Shown here: positions 8,327 to 16,365 of the stretch, in pieces
Layout of the letters: each line of letters starts with the position of its first letter
Numbering within the stretch: position 1 is the first letter of the stretch
Program-made: the position numbers and the translations under genes
The notes under the pieces: generated by a model
Database searches by the model: none
The model's input: the letters and a program-made list of their open reading frames with translations, nothing else
What the model was told of the DNA's origin: nothing
Source of the DNA: Deltaproteobacteria bacterium
Lineage (GTDB): Bacteria; Desulfobacterota; Syntrophobacteria; BM002
DNA: 42,599 nt
Direction of reading: 5' to 3'
Assembly: GCA_019309045.1 (NCBI GenBank)
Contig: JAFDGZ010000040.1
Span: forward strand, 1-42,599

Positions 8327-8839
8327 GTGAGGCCTGGCACAGCGAGTTATAATGCCCTGCACCGCATCAGACGACGAAGCGTCCGGGTTCCTGTGTCTCA
8401 GGAAGTGTCCTGCGAATGCGCACATGGCGAACTGCGAAAGGGGAAGGCCATCAATCTCGGCAGCGGCGGTGTCTGCACTTTGCTGGCGGCTAGTGAACAT
8501 TTTGATGTCAATGCCAGAATCCAGATTGAGTTTCTGCTGCCGCATACACTCAATTCTGTTCGCACAGGGGCGAGAATAGCGTGGCGTTCGCTCATTTCAG
8601 AGGGGCAGGGCAGGGCACAAGATTCTCAGGCAACCGGGGTTGAATTTAGAGATCTCCCGGTTGATTATCAAAGTCTGCTTCATGAATATGTGTTAACCCG
8701 CTTCATCTCTACTGAGAGTTTGCTCAAAGGGCGGGGCATTGTAGAAGTCATGAATCACATCAGAAATCTTCGCCCTTCAGAAAGACTGCGCTATTATCAC
8801 CTTCTCATCAGAAGAACCACCTTTCTCGCTTGCCGTTGA
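8327..8839 (+). CDS. PilZ domain protein
   Basis: A protein of 170 residues, probably a c-di-GMP receptor. The PilZ signature has both halves: an RRSVR motif (RxxxR, residues 16-20) and NLGSGG (around residue 48, Asn replacing the usual Asp of DxSxxG). The Arg pair that grips c-di-GMP is present; the Asn substitution occurs in some binding PilZ domains. A C-terminal helical tail of about 50 residues follows (STESLLKGRGIVEVMNHIRN). I prefer GTG 8327 because GGGGAGA lies eight bases upstream; a TTG at 8312 is also in frame. Downstream is a dispersed repeat. No operon partner is visible. It could act on motility, adhesion or transcription; the sequence does not say which. Confidence 0.8.
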   Translation: MRPGTASYNALHRIRRRSVRVPVSQEVSCECAHGELRKGKAINLGSGGVCTLLAASEHFDVNARIQIEFLLPHTLNSVRTGARIAWRSLISEGQGRAQDSQATGVEFRDLPVDYQSLLHEYVLTRFISTESLLKGRGIVEVMNHIRNLRPSERLRYYHLLIRRTTFLACR

Positions 8840-8914
8840 GATGATCATTTCATGAATTATTTTCAGGATGCTGGCATGGAAGGAGGCCCGCGCTGCGGTG
8901 GTAGACCTGTTCAT

Positions 8915-8984
8915 GTAGGCCGGTATCTGCACTGGCCGATGGTCAGTATATGAATCTGGGCGGGTACGGAGGGAGCCATCCTAC
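8915..8984. repeat. Dispersed intergenic repeat, copy A (diverged)
   Basis: A unit of about 70 bases starting GTAGG and ending CCTAC, with the internal block TCTGGGCGGGTACGGAG. It is related to copy B at 9922-9990 (TCTAGGCGGGTACGGAG). This copy is the more diverged of the two. It lies just beyond the 3' end of the small gene paired with the nucleotidyltransferase. Confidence 0.6.
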
Positions 8985-9051
8985 AGGTCTCAAAGCGTTT
9001 TTTTGGGCCTGTTGCATATCAGTGCACTGACACAACAGACATTTTGAAGTG

Positions 9052-9261
9052 CTAGAACTCGAATACCTCTGAAAAAATCTTGGCCTCTGTTTTTCTTACG
9101 GAAAATGCGCCAATATCATACAGGAAAGCGATGTAGTCTTCTAAGCTTAAAGGTTCAGTAGAGGAGTATTGTTTGAGGGCCAACACGTCTTCTGGAGACA
9201 CTGAGAGATCTGACTCCAGGTTAAGTTGGCTGGTCTTTCGACTCTTTTTTCTGCAACTCAT
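9052..9261 (-). CDS. Small partner protein of the nucleotidyltransferase (possible toxin-antitoxin member)
   Basis: A predicted protein of 69 residues. The basic N-terminus (MSCRKKSRKTSQ) is followed by an acidic region with LSLEDYIAFLYDIGAFSVRK. The ATG at 9261 lies inside the 3' end of the nucleotidyltransferase gene, giving an overlap of 41 bases, and a GGAA-type site precedes it. Small proteins of this shape, with an 'LSLEDYLxFL' segment, often follow AbiEii-like nucleotidyltransferases. I infer a linked two-gene module in which this may be the regulator or antitoxin. The function has not been shown by the sequence. An in-frame start at 9291 is possible but less likely. Confidence 0.6.
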   Translation of the reverse strand: MSCRKKSRKTSQLNLESDLSVSPEDVLALKQYSSTEPLSLEDYIAFLYDIGAFSVRKTEAKIFSEVFEF

Positions 9262-9769
9262 AAAACCATTCCAGCTGACCGTATCTTGCAAAATATCCTT
9301 TGATCTCTTCGAGATCGATATGGGGCAGAGAAACGAGGTGCTTTATGTCGGCCATTTCTTTGAAAATTCTATCCGGGTCATTCTTCATGGCAAAGACCTT
9401 GAGGGCCACCAGGTGCTCGGGACTGACCACTGGCACACGCATCACATCCAGCACAAGAAGTTCTCTTGAGTGCTGCAAAATTCTCTCTGCCGTCTCACCT
9501 CTCACATAGACGAAATCAATTCTCCCCAGTTTTGGTATGGCATGCACGTGATTCGAGAAGCCAGCCGATCGGTGCAATGTTTCATAGCCGAGGGATTCCA
9601 CATAGGAGATGACCTTTTGCTGCTCTTTCCCTCGCACGAGGAAATCCACATCTTGAGTTGCTCTGAAAAATCCATAAGCCTGCAAGGCAAAGGCCCCGAT
9701 AAGAGCATAATCTATGTTCTCCTGTCGAAAGTAGTCTGTGAGCAGTTTCAGGGTATTTTTCAGATTCAT
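9221..9769 (-). CDS. AbiEii-like nucleotidyltransferase
   Basis: A protein of 182 residues from ATG 9769; an upstream ATG at 9817 would add 16. It has the minimal nucleotidyltransferase core: ALIGAFALQAYGFFRATQDV, then DFLV, matching the G(A/G)xA...YG..R.T.D(V/I)D pattern of DUF1814/AbiEii and MNT-like enzymes. The metal-binding Asp pair is in TQDVDFLV. A third acidic residue is in GRIDFVYV. The C-terminal helices (VSPEHLVALKVFAMKNDPDR) match the family, with the Lys and Asp that follow the core. Known relatives transfer a nucleotide to protein or tRNA targets and act as toxins. The gene overlaps a small downstream gene by 41 bases, and the pair is flanked by copies of one repeat, so it may be mobile. 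Confidence 0.75.
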   Translation of the reverse strand: MNLKNTLKLLTDYFRQENIDYALIGAFALQAYGFFRATQDVDFLVRGKEQQKVISYVESLGYETLHRSAGFSNHVHAIPKLGRIDFVYVRGETAERILQHSRELLVLDVMRVPVVSPEHLVALKVFAMKNDPDRIFKEMADIKHLVSLPHIDLEEIKGYFARYGQLEWFYELQKKESKDQPT

Positions 9770-9921
9770 AAACCAGCAAATCCTGCCGTTAAGGTCTTCG
9801 CACTTGGGTGTCTTCACCTAGAGGGAATCATTTTTGCTCCCTGAACAGGTGAAATTAGCGGTCAGTATCGCATATGGACCCTTCTGAAATCAACAGGATA
9901 CAATTCATACAGATCTAAATC

Positions 9922-9990
9922 GTAGGGTCGATCTCCGTATCGATCGACATATGGGATACGGATCTAGGCGGGTACGGAGCCCCGCCCTAC
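9922..9990. repeat. Dispersed intergenic repeat, copy B
   Basis: A unit of 69 bases with inverted ends GTAGGG and CCCTAC. It contains a dyad CGATCTCCGTATCGATCG and the block GGCGGGTACGGAGCCCCGCC. It looks like a REP- or MITE-like folding element. It is 150 bases before the nucleotidyltransferase start, on the other side of the cassette from copy A. Confidence 0.65.
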
Positions 9991-10009
9991 GGTGGAAAAA
10001 CGAATTGAG

Positions 10010-10043
10010 GTAGGGCCGATCTCCGCATCGGCCGTCATGTACT
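10010..10043. repeat. Partial third copy of the dispersed repeat
   Basis: GTAGGGCCGATCTCCGCATC, then GGCCGTCATGTA, repeats the first half of copy B. It breaks off inside the metallophosphoesterase coding end, whose TGA stop lies within it (10035-10037). The element may have contributed the end of that gene. Confidence 0.55.
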
Positions 10044-11243
10044 GACACGGCCGGATCCTGTCAAAGTGATCAACGCTATTTCGGAAGGTGCTGCCAGACG
10101 AAGCGGAGGGCCCCAGTAGCCAGCGCCGCGGCTTACGTATATGTATGTGCTGTCATGCAAATGCAAACCTGAAATGTAGGGCTGGCTCAGGCCCACCAGG
10201 AAGTTCCAGGGATAGTACTGACCGCCATGGGTGTGGCCACTAATCTGCAGATCAACACCTTCTCTGGCGGCGGCAAATACACTCCGCGGTTGGTGGGCCA
10301 GCAGGATCTTGACCAGATCAGAGGGAACCCCTGCCAGGGCGGTCTTTGGGCTGGAGATATGCTCGGAGAGGAAATGCCTGGCCGAATAATCAGTTACTCC
10401 GGCTACAACGAATCTATCTTTGCCGCGTCCGAGAATCTGGTGTTCATTGATCAGCACTGTGAAACCCAATCGGTCCAATTCTTCGACCCAGGGTTCGACT
10501 CCTGAATAGTATTCGTGATTGCCGGTTACGAAGAAACTTCCATAGGGGGCGCTCAGTTCTGCCAGGGGTGCCACATCGTCACGAAGGTCGGCTACGGACC
10601 CATCGGCCAGATCCCCGGTGAAGGCAATCAAATCCGGGGTCAGCCTATTTACTGCATCTACTATAGATTGCACAAAAGCCCGGCCGATAGTCAAACTCAC
10701 ATGAACATCAGTTATCTGAACTATGCGAAGCCCTTCCAGATCTGCAGGGAGATTGTCCAGGGGCACTTTGATGTGGACAGTTCGGGGCTGCCGCCGGGCC
10801 TCATAGAGACCGTAGCCAGTCAGGGCCCCTGTAAAGCCCAGGATCCCAAGGTTTGTAGAATACAGCAAGAATTGACGGCGGAGCTGGTTTGGCACTCCAG
10901 AAGAAATTGCTCGTCCTTTGCCATGGCGCCGCAGGAGAGCTTTGCACCCTCTGCCAATGGAAGCGGCCACCAGGAAGAGGTCGCGGACAAACAGGTGGAT
11001 AAAGAGCAGGGTGAAGAAACCCAGGCTGATATAAGAGAGCCAGGCAAGAAGTTCAGTAGAAACGACTTTGCTGCCATGCAGTTTCAGAATAATAGTCGCA
11101 GGCGGCAGCAGGAAAAAGAAGATGAGGATTGCCCACCAGAGCGGTTTCCAATGAGGGCGGCTCTCGGTAGCAGCAATTGTCCGCCATCCTACATATCCAT
11201 ATATTAGGAGCAAGCCTCCAACAAAGATAATAAACCAGACCAT
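10035..11243 (-). CDS. Membrane-anchored metallophosphoesterase
   Basis: A calcineurin-like phosphoesterase of 402 residues. The N-terminal part has membrane helices near residues 3-20, 37-55, 64-88 and 128-146. The catalytic domain follows from about 170 with all metal motifs: DVHVS (D179, H181), GD (210-211), GNHE (241-244), a His in LAHQPRS and GHTHGGQ near 340. The closest known architecture is the YaeI/YkuE-like group, which hydrolyses phosphodiester or pyrophosphate bonds at the membrane; the substrate cannot be read from sequence. An RRQFLL stretch before the last membrane helix looks like a weak twin-arginine motif. It is a single gene, and its last codons lie in a dispersed repeat. 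Confidence 0.85.
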   Translation of the reverse strand: MVWFIIFVGGLLLIYGYVGWRTIAATESRPHWKPLWWAILIFFFLLPPATIILKLHGSKVVSTELLAWLSYISLGFFTLLFIHLFVRDLFLVAASIGRGCKALLRRHGKGRAISSGVPNQLRRQFLLYSTNLGILGFTGALTGYGLYEARRQPRTVHIKVPLDNLPADLEGLRIVQITDVHVSLTIGRAFVQSIVDAVNRLTPDLIAFTGDLADGSVADLRDDVAPLAELSAPYGSFFVTGNHEYYSGVEPWVEELDRLGFTVLINEHQILGRGKDRFVVAGVTDYSARHFLSEHISSPKTALAGVPSDLVKILLAHQPRSVFAAAREGVDLQISGHTHGGQYYPWNFLVGLSQPYISGLHLHDSTYIYVSRGAGYWGPPLRLAAPSEIALITLTGSGRVST

Positions 11244-11739
11244 ATATCTCTCATGTGGGCTGTTCTCGAGAAAAAAGCATCGTACTCACTATAGCCTAGA
11301 TGTGCTTGCAAGCAAACCCTGGAACGGATGGACAAGTGTGGTTGCCATGATTTCATAACAGTTGAATTCCAGAAGTTTGGCAGTCTCGCTGGTGACAGGG
11401 TTGGCTCGAGGAGAAGTGCCGCAGGACGCGGGATGCTGTGAGCACGCCAACGGGGAAGACCGGTAACTTTGCCCAATCTTGTCTTTCATTTATCATATCT
11501 CATGATGGGGTTGATCTCTTTGCAAGGCAGAGTTCACTAGCTCTGGTCAGAAACTTTCACACCGGTGGTAATTATTTTCCCATATTATTACCGCCACTTC
11601 CCTGTTACACTGGTAGAACAAGTCACTCAAGCAGCTGTAAGCTATTGTAGTCTATGATAAAAGTTTATTAAAATCGCTTTGGCACAGTTTTTTCATAAAA
11701 TGCGGCCAAAAGAAATGCTTGTGACATCGGAAGCATTAC
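11244..11739. other. Intergenic region with a sigma-54-like motif
   Basis: No gene is supported here. TTGGCACAGTTTTTTCA at 11679-11695 has a perfect -24 element but TTTC in place of TTGC. It ends 45 bases before the RHH-PilZ start. The same constant bases occur at 7469-7485. Short open frames on both strands match nothing I know. Confidence 0.4.
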
Positions 11740-12240
11740 ATGAAAAAAGATACTATATACACTCTGAGAATGAGCAGCCGGATCCGCGAGGCCCTTGGGA
11801 CAGCAGCGAAAAGGGAACGCCGAACAGTTGCCTCTCTGCTGGACAAAATCATTACAGATTATCTGGCAAAGGAAGGACTTCTCAGGGGACCGGAATTTGA
11901 TGCTGAACGTCGAATGTTTCCCCGCAAAAAGATGACGATACCAGCGGTGACCCTCCTGCGAGCAGGATCAGAAGAGCAAAGTTTTCCCAGCGTGGTGCTC
12001 GACATCTCATTGGGTGGTGTTCTGGTCACTTACCCTAAAGGCTCCGAAATCAGGTTTTCCTCTATGGGCGAATTGCCTCGCTTCATCCTGTGTATTGAAA
12101 TGCCAAAGGCGAAGGAGAGGCTTTGTTTCGACTGCAATGCGCGCCACATGCGGGATACGGGAGACGAGATACAAGTGGGTGCCACCTTTGAGGATCCCAG
12201 GGGGACGGATTTGCAGAAACTCAACAGATATTTGATGTAG
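11740..12240 (+). CDS. Ribbon-helix-helix / PilZ fusion protein
   Basis: A protein of 166 residues. The N-terminal 45 residues resemble a ribbon-helix-helix DNA-binding domain: a beta strand KKDTIYTLRMSS, helix RIREALGTAAKRERRT, then VASLLDKIITDYL. The remainder is a PilZ domain with RMFPR (R58 and R62 of RxxxR) and DISLGG (DxSxxG, residues 88-93), ending in a VGATFEDP strand. Both c-di-GMP contact motifs are intact. I infer a transcription factor whose DNA binding or dimer form answers to c-di-GMP. An RHH-like oligomerisation module without DNA binding is the alternative. The first in-frame ATG (11740) is used; no strong ribosome site is visible. It is monocistronic, with a weak terminator after it. 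Confidence 0.75.
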   Translation: MKKDTIYTLRMSSRIREALGTAAKRERRTVASLLDKIITDYLAKEGLLRGPEFDAERRMFPRKKMTIPAVTLLRAGSEEQSFPSVVLDISLGGVLVTYPKGSEIRFSSMGELPRFILCIEMPKAKERLCFDCNARHMRDTGDEIQVGATFEDPRGTDLQKLNRYLM

Positions 12241-12255
12241 AAAGGCAAAATATGA

Positions 12256-12282
12256 GGTGCCGTTTAACAGGGCATTTTTTTT
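12256..12282 (+). terminator. Probable weak terminator after the RHH-PilZ gene
   Basis: A short stem, GGTGCC with GGGCAT (one G-T pair), has an eight-base loop and is followed by eight T. It starts about 15 bases after the stop codon. Confidence 0.5.
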
Positions 12283-12751
12283 CTAAAAGAATGTAATACA
12301 AATGACAGCTAAAGAAATACTAACCTTTTTACCAAGGAAAATGAAAGAGTGAATTCGCTGTTTTTCATCGAGATTATTTTCTCAGAGACTCCAATTTCTC
12401 CTGAACTTCCTTGGACAAAGGAGGAGAGTCATGAAGGCTGACAAATTGGTATTCATGGTTTTAGCAATTGTGCTCATGTGGTGCGGGCTTTCTGGAAACA
12501 CAGTCCAGGCGAAAGACACCACGATGAGCAAGAAGATTGTTGTATTTTACGAAGAGGTCTCGCACGAGCAGGTGCTGGCGTATGCTGAAGAGTGGCAGGA
12601 TGCCGGAGTTTCCGTAATTACGGAGCTTCCCTTCATTAATGGTCTTGTTCTGGCAGTACCTGCAGAAATCTCTTCGGCTGAGCTGGCAGATGACCCACGA
12701 GTTTTGAGTGTTGAAGACAACCAGACGGTGCATATCCAGGCCATTAGTGCT

Positions 12752-12889
12752 ACAGCGGATGGTGGAGCAGCGGATGGTGGAGCAGCGGATGGTGGAGCGG
12801 CAGATGGTGGAGCAGCGGATGGTGGAGCAGCGGATGGTGGAGCAGCGAGGAGCCGCGGACGGTGGCGCTGCAGATGGTGGTGCTTATGA
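12752..12889 (+). repeat. AADGG-coding 15-base tandem repeat, tract 1 (frameshift site)
   Basis: The unit GCAGCGGATGGTGGA is repeated with almost no nucleotide change, then interrupted by GCAGCGAGGAGCC at about 12844-12856. There a full unit would read GCAGCGGATGGTGGAGCC. Two further units in the new frame are more diverged. The near identity of the first six units suggests recent slippage expansion. Confidence 0.85.
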
Positions 12890-13493
12890 TTCACCGCCCT
12901 CGTGGAGCCTTATCGAACCAGTCCCTGAGCCACCTGAGGATCATCGCCCCTGGGGAATACTCAAACTCTATGATCAGTTTGAAAGTCCAGGGTTACTCAC
13001 AGATTATTTCGACCCGGACCGAGTGCCGATGGTGATAAAGCTGGCGTTGCGTCGTCTGCAAAAAGAGAGAATACGAGTGGCCATTCTGGACACTGGTGTT
13101 GATTATACACATCCCAGTCTTTCTGGCAAGATTATGGGTGGATTTGACGTCTTCACTATGACGCCGGGTTTGCCAGAAGATGACAACGGCCATGGCACGC
13201 ACATCGCTGGAACAGTGTGCTCGCGTCTAGAGAATGATCCATTTGGCCTTGCACCTCCGGTGGAGCTTTACGCGGTTAAGATACTGGACAGGTATGCAAT
13301 GGGCGATCTTTTCAACATCATCATAGGACTCAAATGGGCCATTGATAATCATATGGATATTGTCAATATGAGCATCGGCTATCGTGAGGACAGCCAAGCC
13401 ATTCACCTGGCAGTAAGAAAGGCTTATGAGGCAGGGGTGATCATGATAGCAGCGGCTGGAAATCATTCTAATTGGGACGCTCCAGCCCCGGTA

Positions 13494-13631
13494 GCAGCTG
13501 CAGACGGTGGAGCCGCAGATGGTGGTGCAGCAGACGGTGGAGCAGCAGACGGTGGGGCCGCAGATGGTGGTGCTGCAGACGGTGGTGCTGCAGACGGCGG
13601 TGCTGCAGACGGTGGGGCGGCAGAAAGCGGC
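13494..13631 (+). repeat. AADGG-coding 15-base tandem repeat, tract 2 (inside catalytic domain)
   Basis: Eight perfect AADGG units are followed by one altered unit (AAESGG). Third codon positions vary freely (GAC/GAT, GGT/GGA/GGG, GCA/GCC/GCT/GCG), unlike tract 1. This suggests an older tract kept at the protein level. It remains in frame. Confidence 0.9.
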
Positions 13632-14382
13632 GGCGCCGGTTCCCAGGATGCCCTCAGCCGGTATGCAGTGATGTACCCAGCCCGTTATCCAGAGGTCATT
13701 GCTGTTGGGGCAAGCAATCAATACGGAGAAATTACTGCATTCACCAATAGTGGAGAAGAGTTGGATTTGACAGCACCGGGAACGCACATCGTATCCACCA
13801 ACGTATGGAAGTGGAGTGGGTTCGGCATCTGCAGTGGAACCAGTATGGCAGTTCCGCATGTGACTGGAACAGTTGCTATGATGCTCGCCATGGACCCAAA
13901 ACTTAGTCCTGACAAGGTACGGGAAATCTTGAAGGAAACAGCAGATGAGCTTGACTTCGCAGCAGGTGTCGGTGTGGGTGATCTGAATTTGACTGCGGCC
14001 CTTAAGAGGGTTTGGTCTGAATCATTTATGAAGGCTTGGAAGAAATCGTTCAAGAAGCACTACAAGGTGGCCGAGAAAGAAGATGGGTTGAGTGACCATG
14101 ACGCGTGGTATGACGATAATGATTGGTGTACTAGAAAGACCCCGGACTCAAAACGTTATAAGCGGGCAAGTCTTTGCGAGATTCTCGAAAGATCTCATGC
14201 AACCATGGTCAATAAGTGCTGCCAAGAAACTAATATGATTCAAGGTGTGGGAGGGAAGTAAGCTCATGGTGAAGCCATCAATTGACAGAGCGCATGGCAT
14301 TACCCCGATGAATTTTTCTTGGATTTTTTGGTCACACGCCAAACCGTGAGCTGCCCTTGATTGCTCCCTCAAGGGGGATCTT

Positions 14383-16335
14383 ATGGGAAAGAAAACTGTT
14401 GCTAAGCCTCTTAAACAAGGCATCAGGATTCGCCTGCATACCAAGTTTATGATAGGCATCATCATCCTCGAGTGCTTGCTAATGACCGCCACCATTCTGG
14501 TGGTGGAACACAGAATGAGAGATTCAATTCTGGATGAATTTCTCAAACGTGGACTTTCTGTGGCTAAGAATCTGGCAGCAGTGAACGCCAACTATGTCGC
14601 TACTTACAACTATGTAAATATAGAACAGAGTGTTGAAAAAATTAGACAAGAAAATGGTCTGGCGTATGCAATGGTTTTACTTTTTGACGGGGAAGTAGCA
14701 GCTTATAGTGGCAGAGCGGAGATAGAACAGGAAGTATTGCATGGTGTGATGAACAATCGGGCTCTCAAGGCCGAAAAAACCCTGGTGCAATACGGTACGT
14801 TCGGCATGACGCAGAACGAGTATTGCGATATCACCTCTCCGATTCTCCTGAAAGGAGAAAAATGGGGCACAGTGAGAGTGGGATTTTCACTCAAGGATAT
14901 GCATGCAGCTGTGCTGAAGACCCGCAAGGTTCTGTTTGCCCTTGGGCTTGTTGCCGTGGTCACCAGTTGTTTTTGTTGTCTCTTGCTGGCACGACGCATT
15001 ACCAGGCCAATCGGGAACCTGGTGGAAAGTGTTGAGGCCATATCGAACGGGGAGTATGAAAGAGAAATTCACATTACCACCAACGATGAAATCGGCTACC
15101 TGGGAAGTCGATTTGCCGCTATGCAGAAGACGTTGAGAGAGCACATTGAACTTCTCACCGACACCAACCTGGAGTTGACCCAAAGCAATCAGCGTCTTCA
15201 AAGTCTGTTTCAACTCAGCCAGGCCATGAACGCCTTTCAACACCAGGATAACCTTTATGATTTGATTCTGGAAGCTGCCCTTACCGCCACTGGAGCAGTT
15301 GAGGGTTCTCTAACATTAGTTGATCATGATTACGAGGTGAGAGTAGTGGCTGCTGCCGGGAATCAGAACTCAACAGAATTCGGTCTGCAAGGTCGTAGCG
15401 ACGACAGGGCAAAAGAGTATCATAACAGCCATGAAAGTCTTGTCAGTGGGGCAGCCGTACGACCATTGCTTCTGCAGTTACAGCACTTCCAAAAGGATAT
15501 GCCTTTTTGCACCATGCAGATCGATGGAGAGCCAGAACTGGAGTTGCTTTCCATACCTTTACAGCAGGGAGACAGACTTCTGGGGTTTATAAATCTTACC
15601 AGGAGAAGGAAGGATGAGGAAACGAACGCTCAGGAAATGAAGACCCTTTCAATTCTAAGCAGGCACGCTACAGCGTCACTGGAGAACAAGAAACTCTTTA
15701 TTCGGCTGGAAGAAGCCTATCTCAGTTCTATCAGATCTCTGGCCAAGACTCTGGAATTCAAAGATCAATATACTCACGGCCATGCAGAGAGAGTTGCCGA
15801 GATATGCATGAAAATCGGTAAGCGGATGAAAATGGACAAGAAGTCGCTGAAAATACTTCATAATGCAGCATTGCTCCATGACATTGGTAAGATTGGCATT
15901 ATGGAAAAGATTCTCAACAAAGGGAGCTCTCTCGAGGCAAGCGAGTGGAATGAAATAAAAAAGCATCCAGTCTTTGGCGAGGAGATCCTCAAACCCATAT
16001 TCTCGCTTCGGGAAGAGTGCAAGATCGTCCGCCACCACCATGAGAGAGAGGATGGCAGAGGATATCCAGATGGACTTTATGGCAATCGGCTTTCTCTGTC
16101 TGAAAAAATAATCATCGTTGCCGATGCTTTTGATGCAATGAATTCTAAGCGTGCTTATCGCTCCCCCCTTGAGGCAGCCGTCATCAAGGAAGAACTCGAG
16201 ATTAACAAGGGGAGCCAGTTTGATGCAGAGGTAGTAGATGTTCTGCTGGAAATACTGGAGGAGGACGGCCGTTCGAGCATTCCCCATTCACACAAAATTG
16301 TCCCCCTGCATGTCCCCACCCACGATATTTGTTGA
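14383..16335 (+). CDS. HAMP-GAF-HD-GYP cyclic-di-GMP phosphodiesterase
   Basis: A membrane protein of 650 residues that probably degrades c-di-GMP. A first membrane helix (about 23-43) and a second (about 182-205) enclose a periplasmic sensor region. A HAMP domain follows (RPIGNLVESVEAISNGEYER), then a GAF-type domain (about 270-430). The HD-GYP domain starts near 445: YTHGHAERV, HDIGK (H499, D500), HHHEREDGRGYPDG (GYP at 560-562), then ADAFDAM. All metal and GYP residues are present. AAGGGGG precedes the ATG. It is followed 30 bases later by a peptide-binding protein, so the two may form an operon. The two PilZ proteins in this window are candidate receivers of the same second messenger. Confidence 0.9.
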   Translation: MGKKTVAKPLKQGIRIRLHTKFMIGIIILECLLMTATILVVEHRMRDSILDEFLKRGLSVAKNLAAVNANYVATYNYVNIEQSVEKIRQENGLAYAMVLLFDGEVAAYSGRAEIEQEVLHGVMNNRALKAEKTLVQYGTFGMTQNEYCDITSPILLKGEKWGTVRVGFSLKDMHAAVLKTRKVLFALGLVAVVTSCFCCLLLARRITRPIGNLVESVEAISNGEYEREIHITTNDEIGYLGSRFAAMQKTLREHIELLTDTNLELTQSNQRLQSLFQLSQAMNAFQHQDNLYDLILEAALTATGAVEGSLTLVDHDYEVRVVAAAGNQNSTEFGLQGRSDDRAKEYHNSHESLVSGAAVRPLLLQLQHFQKDMPFCTMQIDGEPELELLSIPLQQGDRLLGFINLTRRRKDEETNAQEMKTLSILSRHATASLENKKLFIRLEEAYLSSIRSLAKTLEFKDQYTHGHAERVAEICMKIGKRMKMDKKSLKILHNAALLHDIGKIGIMEKILNKGSSLEASEWNEIKKHPVFGEEILKPIFSLREECKIVRHHHEREDGRGYPDGLYGNRLSLSEKIIIVADAFDAMNSKRAYRSPLEAAVIKEELEINKGSQFDAEVVDVLLEILEEDGRSSIPHSHKIVPLHVPTHDIC

Positions 16336-16365
16336 TGGGCATGGTGTTGGGAAAAAGGAGAAGCC

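Larger units (their letters stand above)
12431..14261 (+). pseudogene. Secreted subtilisin-family serine peptidase with two AADGG tracts, frameshifted
   Basis: One gene is split into two frames. Frame 1 (from ATG 12431, after GGAGGAG) gives a signal peptide, then an inhibitor I9-like propeptide (KIVVFYEEVSHEQVL, VLAVPAEIS), then AADGG repeats. It goes out of frame near 12848. Frame 2 continues with the same repeats and a full subtilase domain: Asp in AILDTGVDYTHP (codon 13089), His in NGHGTHIAGTV (13191), oxyanion Asn in AAAGNHS (13461) and Ser in GTSMAVPHVTG (13842). Alignment of repeat units suggests a five-base deletion; restoring five bases gives 611 residues in one frame. A second AADGG tract sits inside the catalytic domain, 11 codons after the oxyanion Asn. 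The C-terminal tail is charged and has Cys residues. Catalytic residues are intact, so the break is recent, a sequence error, or bypassed by frameshifting. Confidence 0.8.

Noticed and set aside
12547-12894. Minus-strand ORF with repeated AAPPSAAPPS
   Set aside because: It is the mirror of the AADGG repeat on the coding strand; repeats of 15 bases keep several frames open.
13227-13859. Minus-strand ORF of 210 codons with Cys/Thr-rich repeats (TVCSTT pattern)
   Set aside because: A shadow of repeat tract 2 and of the subtilase catalytic domain; the coding strand has all the conserved residues.
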